Assembly (NCBI GenBank): GCA_951640195.1
Contig: OX621167.1
Span: forward strand, 1,736,001-1,800,000
Reading direction: 5' to 3'
DNA length: 64,000 bases
DNA from: Porpolomopsis calyptriformis
Lineage: Eukaryota; Basidiomycota; Agaricomycetes; Agaricales; Hygrophoraceae
Shown: positions 34,105 to 45,610 of the stretch, one piece after another
Layout of the letters: each line of letters begins with the position of its first letter
How positions within the stretch are numbered: the first letter of the stretch is position 1
Notes under the pieces: model-generated
The model's input: only the letters and a program-made list of their open reading frames with translations
Told to the model about the DNA's origin: nothing
Database searches by the model: none
Position numbers and translations under genes: made by a program

Positions 34105-37100
34105 TTAGTGAACGATTTCCACAGTCAAATCACCTTGGTTGATCGAGTCGCCTGAAAAAGAAAAAAAATCATTAGCTCAGTCTTATCATCTAGTAACAAC
34201 TCACCCTCGTGAACGACCACGCGTCTGATGTGACCAGAAACAGGAGCAGTCACAGCAGATTCCATCTGTAGAACAAAAATGAGCAACAAGCCCACATCAC
34301 ACCTGCTCAACTTGCCTTCATCGCACTCAGGACTGCAACCCCCGTAGATGTTAGACACGATATCAACGTGGTAACCTTGACACTTACCGCAAAGGGGGTC
34401 TCCTTTCTTTATCTCTTGCCCTTCCTTGACCCTGACTTCAACTACAACTCCCGACATTGGCGCCCCGACTGATCCGGGTTCGGACGTCGCCTTCTCCCGC
34501 GAAACAGTCTCCACCGCAGAATTCTTATCCTCCACAGACACCGCTCGTACCTTTCAATCACGGTCAGGGTTCCCCAAGCTCGATTCCGATAAGCGCTCCC
34601 AACTCACTTCTCCATTAACCTCAAACCAAACATCACGTTGCGCGCGACCCTCCACCACAGGACCCACCGCCATCAAACAGATGATAAGAGTCTTACCCTT
34701 CTCTATAGCGATATGCATCTCTTCCCCAACATCGGGCCGACCCAGGAAGTACCGAGTGGGAACGATACTGTCCACGTGTATATTGATAAGATCGATGGAG
34801 CAAGAAATCCCAATTCAAACTTACCTAAGATCTCCGTACTTCTCAATGAATCCCTGGTATTCCTCGAACACCTAATTTTACACCCGTGAGCTCTTGCCAA
34901 AAGCGCCACAACCACACAAACAAACCTTCGGGTACATAACGTACGATGTTACGTCCGCATCCGTAATGTGTTTCCCGAACTTCCCCCTCAATTCTCCCTT
35001 GATCTTCTTGAAGTTGAGCGCTTCCATGGATGCACCCGGACGGCCATCAATCCTTGGCTTGTTCCTAATGATCTTCGTGCGAAGAGGTTCAGGGAATCCT
35101 CCGACAGGCTGACCAAGATAACCTTGGAAGAATTCCACCACAGACGAAGGGAAATCTAGGATCTCGGCACGTTCAACAACCTCCGCCTTCGACAAAGAGT
35201 TTGAAGTCATCCATTGCGCAAAGTCACCAACCACTTTCGATGATGGTGTAACCTGAAAGCGAGCGTCGACGTCCAATCCACAGGCAGCCCAGGTGAATCA
35301 TTACCTTGATAATGTTTCCGCACTACAGAAAAGACATCTTCAACACGAGTATCACAAGTCGGGCTTCACCACTCACAAGTTCGTTGGCTTCGATATACTT
35401 TTGCTTAATTTCTGGCCAAGTCTGTCAAAAGCACCAGAAATCATATGAAAACCGCGAACTCACTTGTCCATTGTGTGCCCAGGCCGAGCTGTGTCGCTTG
35501 GAACTGTCGACGGAAAAACACGAGTTTGAATCAGCGGAGATATACAGCCTTCAAATACCTCACCATGAGATTTGTATATTGTCCACCGGGCATTTCGTGG
35601 TCAAATACGCTGGAATCCGACGCTCGTACATTCGCTTCAAAGCAGCTGTAGAGAATCCGGACTTGGCCCCAATACAGATTTAATGCTTGAATATCTTCGT
35701 GACGAATGCCGGTCCCTAATCCTGTCTGTTCCAGAGCCGCACAGACGGCACCCATAGAAGGCTGCGAGGTTAAACCGGACATGCCTATACAGGGCCAAGT
35801 TAACATTACTCTTGAACCATCGGTCCGAACGCTTACTATCGATGGCTACATCGATGACATCTGCACCGGCAGCAGCAGCTGCGATCATGGTAGCTGTAGC
35901 AATCCCAGCCGTGTCATGCGAATGAACGTGGATCGGAAGGTCCGGGTACCTCTCCCTGATGGCGCCAATGAGACTGGGGCAGAGGTTAGTATATATGGAT
36001 TCCTGCGGCCACGTCTCCGAGTGTAAATGTTTCCTACATTTTGGCAGCGTGAGGTTTCAACAGACCGGCCATATCCTTTATACCCAAGACGTGGATCCCT
36101 TCTTTTACAAGTTGATCAACAAAATCCAAGTAATACTGCAGCGTGTACTTGGTCTCTTTTGGATTTGCAACATCGCCGCTGTAACAGACAGCAGCTTCGC
36201 AAACACCACCAGCTTTCTTGGCAGCGTCAATGCCAAGACGCATCTGAAAGGTTGTCAATTTCTCCGGTATACTTCTCCAAGACATGGATAAACCCACATT
36301 CTCTATGATAGGAAGAGGGCATGTCAGAAAGAAGTATAACTAAATCAATCGGTAGCACATACCGAAGTAGTTCAAAGAATCGAAGACGCGGAAAATATCA
36401 AGACCATTCTCAACGGCTTTCCTTGAAAAGTCATAGATCGCATTATCGCTTGGAAAGAATGTCAACTTAAAATCACAGGAGGGGAAGGTTGGGATCGCAC
36501 GGGTAACTGGTATAGCCAACACCATTTGCGCCTCTCACGAGGGCCTGTAAAGGGATATTGGGGACGAGTTTTCGGAGTGTGCGCTAAGGACCCAAAGAAA
36601 ATAAGAAGTCTGCTCGGAAAAGCGGACACGAGGGGTGGCGCACCAAACGCTCCCACGGATCTTCGTACAAAAAACGCATGGCAACGTCGAACGTTGCTCC
36701 ACCCCAGCACTCTAAACTGTATGCATTTGCCAACGAATAGCTCGTCTCCTTTGCGATATTCACCATATCGATGGTGCGTAGGCGGGTCGCCAACAGAGAC
36801 TGATGAGCGTCACGCCAGGTTGTGTCCATAATCAGTGTTCCAGGATACTGGCGCACGGCTTTCGCGAACTCCTCTGGACCTTTCTCCACAATGAGATTAC
36901 GCCAACCAATGGTACATGGGTGTGATGCATCGAGAGGGACTCCGTTGATGGGATCTTCGCGGTTCTGGAACATAGGGATGACTATTTCCTTTTTGAGGCC
37001 GGGTTCACCCTGGCCAAGGTATACATCCGTAGTTAGTAAGTTGTCATATGGCAGGACACAAATAACAGACCATTTGGCCTTTGATGGAACTTCCGTTGAC

Positions 37101-39141
37101 CGCGAGGTCTCCAAGGTAGGCCAAGAGTTTCTGGGCACGATTTTGGCTTTGCACCAATTTGAAAAGTTCCTGGGTGTCATCGATGAACTAAATGCAAAGA
37201 AGTGATCTCAGCGATCCACGCGTATATAGCATGGAAAGGGACTGGCCGTAGTCCACGTCTTGCCTCCGATGAAGACATCGTGGGTCAGCAATCGGAACAG
37301 GAATGGAATGTTGGTCTGATCAGGATTAATGAGGATGTGAAGGAAGCGAAAATGTGTGTGCTAACCTTAACACCACGGATACGGAACTCAACGAGTGCAC
37401 GGAGCATTTTACGACGCGCAACCTCGTAGGTTGTTCCACTGACCGTACATTTCACCAATAAGCTGTCATAATGAGGCTATCGCGTGGACATAACGTGTGG
37501 CATTTAACCAGATTGGAACGAATAAATAAATGAGGCAAACGTACCATGATCTGTGCACCTGCAAAGCCGGAGCTAGCGTCAAGACGTACGCCATTGCCAC
37601 CAGCGCTGCGATACACTTCAATCTTCCCAATATCGGGTTGGAAGTTCTGGGATGCATCTTCAGTCGTAATCCGGCACTGGATGGCAAAACCACGCTTGGT
37701 AATGGCATCCTGAGTGAGGCCGAGTTGTGGAAGGGTTGCGCCAGCGGCAATCTGAATTTGCGCCGCCACGATATCGAGACCAGTGATCTCCTCTGGTTGA
37801 AAGAATTAGACTCTAAATAGGTTCGAAAAATGGTCACCAACCAGTTATAGTATGTTCGACTTGGATGCGGGGATTGATTTCAATGAAATAATGTCTACCC
37901 ATCTGATCGACCAGGAATTCTGCGGTTCCCGCATTCCTGTACCCAACACTTTTTGCCAATTTGATGGCGTCGGCTAAGATGGCATGCCTCAAGTCCTCCG
38001 GTAAATGTGTGGCAGGAGCCACTTCAACAACCTTCTGATGCCGCCTCTGCACCGAGCAATCGCGCTCAAATAGGTGGATGGTGTTGCCCTGGGCATCCGC
38101 GAGAAGCTGTACCTCGATATGTCGCGGACGTTCAAGGAAGCGTTCGATAAAGACAGTCCCATCACCGAATGCGGCTTTTGCCTCGCTTACAGCGCGTTCG
38201 AAAGCGTTCTGGAAATCCGATTGTTCACGTACAACACGCATCCCGCGGCCACCACCGCCCATAGCAGCTTTGATGATGACTGAACAAGCTTGTCAGGCTC
38301 CGAAATCAAGCTGGCGCCGGCAAACTAACCGGGAAACCCGTATTCCTTTATGAATGCATCACCCTCTGTGTATGAATTCACCGGTCCCGGTGTACCAGGG
38401 ACAACAGGTACGCCCACTTTCATGGCTTCGAACGGATCTCATCAGTGGAGATGGGGCAACGATCGTTCGAGACTCACCGAGAGTTCGTGCTTTAGTCTTG
38501 TCACCAAGGCGATCGATGACCTCGGGAGAGGGACCAACGAAAGCAAGACCAGCCTGTTCGACTTTCCTCGCGAATTCGGCATTTTCGGAAAGAAAGCCAT
38601 ACCTGGGGAGAACATTGAGCAAAGGGCAGTATAAACATGGGTAATCCCTTACCCCGGGTGAATCATATCAACGCCATGTTCGAGGGCAATCTTAATAATA
38701 TCGTCTTGGGCTAGATAAGCGCCCACAGGGGTCAAACCTTTGCCAACCTGATAAGCTTCGTCGGACTAGACTCAAGGAGCGTCAGGTGTTTGCGATATCG
38801 CAGTACAGAAGTAGCACCTTCTGACGATGAGTTGATAGTCGATCCTCGTATGAGTATATTGCAACCGTGTGCATTGCTAGTTCGTGGGCGGTACGAAACA
38901 CCCGGATGGCAATTTCCTAGGATCACCTATCTCAGATGGTACGCGACGGGAGATGGCTAACTACGGATCGTACCCCACGATTTGCAACCAGGATCTTTGT
39001 TAGTGGGCCACTGTGCCCTGCAGACTTGCGCCTCATAGTCTGAATTGAATGCACAGGAGTGCCTGGTGCGCTGGGGGATGTCGCGAACATGGCGGCAAGC
39101 CTTGGGGGATGGAGTGTCGCAGACGGTGCTGGAGCTGCCAT
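34105..39141 (-). CDS. PYC1: Pyruvate carboxylase
   Basis: Biotin enzyme converting pyruvate, bicarbonate and ATP to oxaloacetate; fungal forms are usually cytosolic. The start at 39141 ([13 protein letters not shown]) precedes a basic Ser-rich head and [19 protein letters not shown]. The biotin-carboxylase part includes [39 protein letters not shown] and [10 protein letters not shown]. The carboxyltransferase part includes [15 protein letters not shown] and [15 protein letters not shown]. Further tetramer and linker regions follow, then the biotinyl domain ending GDLTVEIVH. The biotinyl lysine is in the AMKM motif. Many short introns interrupt the gene, and one with a GC donor lies directly after that lysine codon. 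The head before the conserved start is a little long but not a convincing mitochondrial signal. Confidence 0.94.
34266..34315 (-). other. GC-AG intron splitting the biotinylation motif
   Basis: On the minus strand GTCCTGAGTGCGATGAAG is followed by GCAAGTTGAG, and the intron ends TTCTACAG before ATGGAATCTGCT. Splicing yields VLSAMK-MESAV, the universal biotinylation site. The donor AAG/GCAAGT is the ideal GC-AG consensus. The intron is 50 nt. Confidence 0.9.
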
Positions 39142-39307
39142 CGTCGATGTCCTGGTTGAGAGTGAAAGAGATGGGCGCGGTGATGGGAATCCGATGGGAA
39201 TCACAAGTCTAAGCCAAAGGATCTGATCTTGGTTTGGCTAACAAAGGCCACAGCCTTAAATTACACGACAGCGTTTCTGGAATACATTTTACCATGTATA
39301 AACCTTT

Positions 39308-40872
39308 CTATGAATTCCGATTTGCCAAGGGAATGATAGCATCAGCTTGGGCCCGACTTTCCTCCTTTCTTTGGTTGCTTTTCGCCACGGCATAGAGTAA
39401 CCCCGCAAAGAATCCCACCCCAATCGCCGATACTGACCCGAATGTTACAGCATCGCCAAAGAAGACCATTCCAGAGACGGCGACTGGCAGCTTATTCAAG
39501 GCACCCACCATACTGAAGTAGAAATCAATTAGAATGAGCCCGGGAATATTGAAAAGCGGCGGTCACCTGTATGTGGTACTACTCGTCGTACGCACGCACC
39601 ACGCGGTGGTATATGAGATCCCTACAGCCACAGCTCCAGAGAATGCAATTGCAAAGAGCAAGAAATTGCGCGTCGCAGGTGGACTGCATAACTTCGCCTT
39701 ACTTGGCAGGACATAACCGAGCAGGAGCAGTGACTCACAAGTTGCGAACAAGATTTTCGGAACTCCAGTCTTCTACGATGATCGAAAACAAGGCAAGAAC
39801 GGGTATGGACAATAAATTGTTATAGAACATGGTCTCCCAGTCCGAGAATCCGGTAACATGTATTCGTTTACGCATTGACAGTACCTGCAGCCTCCATGCG
39901 GTCAGATTACTCTCTATTAACAAGACCGTGAGCCACTCACGTAGGAAGCGCTGACCGCACAGTTGAAGAACATCCATACGTATCCAATGTCAAGTTTGCG
40001 CACAATGTCCCTGATAGTTTCTAGTGTGCCAAAGCCCCCTCCTGTTTCCACGACTGGTATCGTATCCGCAACACTGGTGGTAATATCTGCCTGTGAAGCA
40101 ACAACGGAGGACAGCACCTTCGCCACTGTATTCGTAATTGCGGTTGCAAATAAAACAAAAGAACTCACCATCAAGATGAATGAGAGAAAGGTTAGATTTG
40201 TAACTCTCCCGCCAAACCAGATGACTTCACCGTATGCCTTAGAATGAGTTGACCACGGGTCAAGACAGAATGACTGGCTTGGAGGCAAGGCTTACAATAA
40301 GGATGATGGTTAGATTCTTGAAAATAGTATACACTGGTATGCTTAAATATTGCTGCATCCGAAGCTGCTATCAGTTTCCTTCTTTTCACTCATTTTCAAA
40401 GAACATACCAGACTTTTTGACCCGGTATAAATGACGCTCACAAGCAAGAAGCTAATCGGGAACCATGTTTTTGCGTCTTGGAGATCGAAAGCACGAAATG
40501 AGATAATCCCCGCTTTCTTCACCGTCACCACGCATATGACGGACACGGTTGATTGAATGCAAAGTAACAGAAAGTTCATCGAGAAATTTGCACCCGAAAC
40601 AACAAACTACGTAGAATCATTGGCTGAGCAAGGTTGAGATGCGAGGTGAAGTCCACTGCTCACTTTGTTTACGACCGTCATAAGTATCGAAGCTAGACAG
40701 TAACATAGTATAGGTGGTATTGTGCGTGAAGCTTGTGACGGGATCAGAATTCTTTTATGTGACCTGAACTAAGGTCGAACTCACCAAGCGAGGTGTTGGA
40801 ATGCATTTGAGGTAATACGCGTCCCATTCCCTCCTCTGCCGTAGTTGAACCATTGGCATTCGCGAGAGCCAT
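39308..40872 (-). CDS. VRG4: GDP-mannose transporter of the Golgi
   Basis: A nucleotide-sugar antiporter that brings GDP-mannose into the Golgi lumen for glycan and cell-wall mannosylation. The start at 40872 gives [15 protein letters not shown]. The first helices read [20 protein letters not shown] and [38 protein letters not shown] and NLTIILIAYGEV follow, and then [11 protein letters not shown]. The signature [16 protein letters not shown] contains GALNK, known as the GDP-mannose contact. The C-terminus is hydrophilic ([10 protein letters not shown]). About ten membrane helices and a length near 380 residues are normal. It is divergent from the serine dehydratase gene, with 165 bp between start codons. 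Confidence 0.92.
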
Positions 40873-41037
40873 GAATACGGAAGAATGAGTATTTAAACGC
40901 AAACTAATCTATACGGTGGTGATATCAGGCTGGACTGGTGGCCGAGCTCTGCCAGGATGACGAGGATGTAATGTATCGATTTGACTTTTTGCTTGAGCAA
41001 AGCATAGACGTACGATCACGTGCTCACAACCTCATTC
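40873..41037. promoter_or_regulatory. Divergent promoter, VRG4/serine dehydratase
   Basis: A 165-bp interval holds both upstream regions. I see no obvious TATA box. Confidence 0.45.
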
Positions 41038-44000
41038 ATGCTCGTAGCTGCTTTCCGTTCCGCTGCCTCTCATTCCCGTCTGGCTGTGTATCTGAGGCGC
41101 CGCGCCAACCATCGCCTTTCCCGAGGATTTAGCCATACATTTCTTACCGCCTCCGACCGATTGACACCAAGCGGTGACACCTCAGGGGTGTCCCGTCCAC
41201 AACATGCTGTCATATCAACCTTTGATTTGTTCAGCATCGGAGGTATGCTCCTGGTTACTTTTTCTGGCAATGAAGTCTCACAAGAAATGGTAGTTGGCCC
41301 CAGCAGCTCCCATACTGTTGGACCCATGCGCGCGGGGAAGATTTTTATCGCAGATTTGGAGGAACTTCATGTACTAGACAAAGTTGGCACTCCCTCGTTC
41401 TTACTTCATTTATCTTATAGTATTTGTGCACATAGGTTCATACTATCAAGATAACACTGCGAGTCATTTACACTTGCTTGCACAAAGGCTGCACTTACTT
41501 GTATTCAGTTATGGGTCGTTAGCAGCTACAGGTTTGTTTCTTCACTTTCTCGCATGAGGTGCACTCTATCTCCACTTACTTTCTTTGCAGGCAAAGGGTA
41601 TGAATTTCTGGCACCCATCGGCACCTTCACCGTCAATGACTTGCAGTCTCCTGTAGTCATCATACCCCGCAAGCAATTTTACTTGGACTAGAAGGTTAGT
41701 AACACACCATGGTTCAGACACTTATCTGAGACTATACATCCACTCACACACCCGAACTTCATTCTCCCGTTTCGGGTCTCGCATACGCACCACATTGCCA
41801 GGTGCAGACCCTGAGACAATAGACCCGGGGACAATCTCACCACGTTATTCGTCTATTCTCAGTCTAAAGTCTCTTCTTCTTGGAGGCAAACATCCTATAC
41901 ACTACGATATGAACCGCGACATGTTATGGCGATGGGACCAGGTTCTCAAGACACACCCGAATGGAATGCGGTTTAGCGCATTCACACAGAGTGGCGATTT
42001 ATTGGCTACCAATGAGTATTTTAGGTATATTTTCCTTTATAGTTTACCAGAGATAATATGAACGATGAGTTTCCTTCCAGTGTTGGGGGTGGGTTTGTGG
42101 TGAACGAGAAGACGAAAGGCAAGTTCTTCCAACGCGTTTCTCTCCCTTCGAGACCAAATTTACCCGGGCAGTCGACGAAAACCTCTTCTACAAAAGCGTC
42201 GATAAAAAGTCCGTGCATGGCGCCCGCCTCCATCAGACCACAAGTCCCCCCGATTTGTTACCTCCTGCTAATATTTCGTGCCGAGAGGAGTCAAATACAA
42301 ATGACCATCCTCCATATCCGTTCGACTCTGCCCATAGTCTTTTAATGCTTACCAAGAAACATAACGTGCGCCCCTCTTCATTCATGATGAGAGGTGACTC
42401 CTGCATAGATATTTCCAGATGACTATTGCTCAGATCGTATATGACAATGAACTCTCTTTTGGTTTGAATGATGCCGATATCTCTACCAAGGTATCTTTGC
42501 TCCCCATCATGCAACGCACCAATACACAATTCAATCATCACAGCTCATGCGCATATGGAGCGTTATGGACGATTGCATTCGTACGGGTGTATCCACTTCG
42601 GAAACCATCCTCCCTGGCAGACTTCAACTTCGACGCAAGGCACCCATGCTCTATAGGCGTCTTATGCGTGGGTGAGTGCTACATTGCCCTCCCCTAATGT
42701 CCCCTTTGGCCACTGAACGCACACCATTGTCACAAGATTATACCCAGGGATAGTCTCACCGAATGTACCAGCCATTGGATCGGGGTGGTCACCTGAGACT
42801 GCAATGGAGGCTCCTGATTCCGTTCAAATCGCATCTCATTCAGCCATTACCCCTTCTGCAGGGAGTGCCAGGAAAACACCTCACGCCACCCTTGGGGTGG
42901 GTTCATTGAACCACGCCGTACTTCCTATGCCCATCGTAAGTGGTTATCGGTCTCCATTGAAAGCTTATCGTTGACCTATCTTGACGTTGTAGAGAAGAAC
43001 GGTGATACCTGCAGTAGACTTTCTCTCTTGTTACGCTATCGCCGTGAATGAAGTAAATGCGGCAGGAGGCCGAATTGTTACATCCCCAACGAACGGTGCA
43101 GCTGGCGTCATCCCTGCCGTTCTGAAATATATCGTCGAGGTTTGTTTGGTTTACCACTGTCAAATCGTAAGTTGCTCAGAGTCTGGTGCAGTTTGTCAGC
43201 GATGATCCCGAGAAGAGTGTCACGACTTTCTTGCTAACAGCTGCTGTAGGCATTAAATTTCATATTATCTTCTGGTTCCTAAGTGTTGCGGAACAGGCCA
43301 TCGGGATGTTGTTCAAGAGGGGAAGTACCATATCGGCTGCTGAAGGTGGTTGTCAAGCGGAGGTCGGGGGTGAGCCTTGACGTTCATGCACTCTCATCCG
43401 CTTGACTTGCTATCAGTTGCATGTTCGATGGCGAGTGCTGGGTTTGCGGCTTGCATGGGCGGTATGTCTCAATAAAGTGACAGTTCTATACAGTTGACAT
43501 CATTGCGTGTTGGCTAGCTTCCCCAGAAACGGTGTTACAGGTGCGTAGTCAAGTCTGGTAGGATTTTCAGGGATGGAAAACATCTTTGACACGCCCAGGC
43601 GGCTGAAATTGGAATAGGTACGTGCCATCGATAGTTACATGTTATGTCTACTTTAACGAGATTCTTTATTTGTAAGAACATAACCTGGGATTGACCTGTG
43701 ACCCTATTGACGGCCTTGTTCAAGTTCCTTGCATTGTATGTGCACTCCGATAAAATTTTTCATATCTACTAAATCTAACCGCCCTGACAGGAACGGAACA
43801 GTTTGGGAGGTTGGTACAAATTCTTCTTTCACGTCCACGCAATCATTATGGGGCACTCATCTGCGAGATTCGCTTTCTTGCAGCCGTGAAAGCTATCACT
43901 GCTGCCCAACTCTCCATGGCCAGTGATGGCGTAGGAAGTGTCACATTGGACGAAGCCATTGAGGCGATGCGGCTTACTGCAGCTGACATGAGTGTGAAGT

Positions 44001-44275
44001 ACAAAGAGACTAGCCTTTCGGTACGTAGTCTTTGTGTTTTTATTGCGGTCTTGTGGCCATTTATTAATTATTTAATCTGAATCTTTAGGGACTTGCGGCA
44101 AGTGGCCAAAACTTTGTCAGTTTCAATTTATGATATTGGGCTAATCATGCCATTCTAGACCACCGTTAGAATACCGTTAACCGTTCCCGCTTGGTGTGTT
44201 CCGCGTTCTCGATTTCGTTCGTACGCTCACGCATTCTACCCAGCTAATTCACATTACTGTCTCAATAACATATAA
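41038..44275 (+). CDS. Iron-sulphur L-serine dehydratase, single chain, bacterial type, mitochondrial
   Basis: Converts L-serine to pyruvate and ammonia using a 4Fe-4S cluster, not PLP. The N-terminus ([20 protein letters not shown], then [11 protein letters not shown]) is an Arg/Ser/Ala-rich presequence, so mitochondrial import is likely. The beta part has [20 protein letters not shown] and [13 protein letters not shown]. The linker has [20 protein letters not shown] and [10 protein letters not shown]. The alpha part has [29 protein letters not shown] and [12 protein letters not shown]; these three cysteines are the expected cluster ligands with the right spacing. Many introns are needed: one (41459-41508) has a GC donor, and the last may too. 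The predicted C-terminus runs about 28 residues past VPA, longer than I expect, so the end at 44275 is uncertain. Confidence 0.85.
41459..41508 (+). other. GC-AG intron in the serine dehydratase gene
   Basis: The exon ends AAGATAACACT and the intron starts GCGAGTCA and ends TATTCAG. Splicing gives [14 protein letters not shown], a strongly conserved block, with the leucine codon made of CT plus T. Using the GT three bases downstream shifts the frame. The intron is 50 nt. Confidence 0.85.
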
Positions 44276-44380
44276 TCGCGCAAATAAATTGGACCTTAGC
44301 AACGCTAATACAGGATGTTTTCTCTTCGTGTGCTGTGGACCGCATCGATCACCTCTAGAAGCAAATAATATATCGCACAA

Positions 44381-44809
44381 TCACTCTGCTCGTACATGTT
44401 CATGCGCAATTCCGGTCTTTGGCAATGCCAGCCTAACCCTATCCACCGCTTGCTGGAGCAGAGCTCCTCGCTCAGCCGTCAAGAGCAAACCGTGCTTCAA
44501 CACGCTTCCATCATCTAGATCCTCGTATGGACCCTTGCCACCAGTCGGATACACCCAAAATATGACACCTGACTGTAATTTCCCGCTGTTTTGGTCGACA
44601 TGGCCGAAGCTCCGAATATATCGCTCTACACAATCGGCGGCAGTCGATATCTCATCTAGTCTTCCTGCTGCGAGGATGGCACTGAGCAAGGTATCTGCGG
44701 TTCCAGTGCTCTCCCCCGTTGAGATAGCCGAAGTGTATGGCCACGTTTGAGGGCGACGAAATTGATTCATGCTGTCATTATCCTCGATTTCAGTTGAGGA
44801 AGATGCCAT
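44381..44809 (-). CDS. Hypothetical protein, 142 residues
   Basis: A single-exon ORF from an ATG at 44809 (MASSSTEIEDNDSMNQF) to a stop at 44381. It is acidic at the N-terminus, then has a helix-like stretch (DTLLSAILAAGRLDEIS) and CVERYIRSFGHVDQ. A glycine/aromatic segment (GVIFWVYPTGGKGPYEDLDD) follows, and a final helix (GALLQQAVDRVRLAL). It has no signal peptide, membrane helix or known motif. Composition looks like a real globular protein and not a shadow frame. It converges on the serine dehydratase gene, leaving 105 bp. It could be one exon of a longer gene. I do not recognise it. Confidence 0.5.
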   Translation of the reverse strand: MASSSTEIEDNDSMNQFRRPQTWPYTSAISTGESTGTADTLLSAILAAGRLDEISTAADCVERYIRSFGHVDQNSGKLQSGVIFWVYPTGGKGPYEDLDDGSVLKHGLLLTAERGALLQQAVDRVRLALPKTGIAHEHVRAE

Positions 44810-45060
44810 GCTTTAATTCGGTGCTGATAGTCAGCGAGATATCACTGATGGAATAGCGAGTTCTGGGTATATAGAGACAAGCTCACCTTGGTGTATTCTG
44901 ACTTGATATCGTTTGACTAATGACTCAATCAGCTGAATCTGGATCTTGGCCCAACTCCGGATAGCTGTTCATGTGAACAAGAGGTTGTCCTCATTCTCCC
45001 AGTGCAAGAGATACTCGATAGCATGCGATGTGCACTACAACAATCCCTGTCAGCGGAATC
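44810..45060. other. Intergenic stretch upstream of the decayed copy
   Basis: About 250 bp with no coding signal, containing the presumed promoter of the 142-residue ORF. Confidence 0.4.
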
Positions 45061-45545
45061 CGTGATCTAGACGACCCCCAGGTCGTTACACCTCCAACTC
45101 CAGTGTTCGATGGCAAATCAGAAACTGCTCATCATCGTGAGCGCCATCCGTAGGATATTAATCCTCATCTGACCCGGTTCTCCCGTATAATCAAGCTCCT
45201 GATGTGGAGACTACTGCCACCGTTAAGGCTGGTTCAAAAAGAAAGTCTACAGAGGATGGCATACCCCCGGGAGCAACAGTAGCTGATACATACTTGAAGC
45301 GGTCAAGGACGTTGATTAAAAAGGTTTGACTTATATCTGTTCTTTACTCAGTCCCGTTCTTATACTCGAGCTATTCAGGCACAGGAACTAGAGGAGTCAA
45401 CAGGGGCATTTGTCGTCACCTTTACAGCCAGGCTAGTGACCACTCTCCTCACCTGTCCACAGTGGCCACTGAGAGTATATCCATAGACCTGAAAGTATCG
45501 GAGAAGGAAGATATCGCCAGTTTGTGTCGAACAGTTTGGTATCTC
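45061..45545 (+). pseudogene. Decayed copy of an anonymous family with a Lys/Arg-rich helix
   Basis: Coding-like blocks lie in order but in different frames. DLDDPQVVTPPTPVFDGKSE runs into a stop codon at 45151. INPHLTRFSR is then one base out of frame with NQAPDVETTATVKAGSKRKS, with the shift near 45185. DGIPPGATVADTYLKRSRTL and IKKAQELEESTGAFVVTFTA span an intron. A further one-base shift near 45433 leads to SDHSPHLSTVATESISIDLK and EKEDIASLC. The block KRSRTLIKKAQELEE loosely resembles the basic helix of MADS domains (Arg/Lys followed by LLKKA-x-EL), but that is weak. One nonsense codon plus two shifts in 500 bp indicate a dead copy. Confidence 0.55.
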
Positions 45546-45610
45546 CAGATCCTGACCTTGCCAAGCGTATCGATGCTGCGATCGATGAAATCAAGGCCAT
45601 CGCCATAGAG

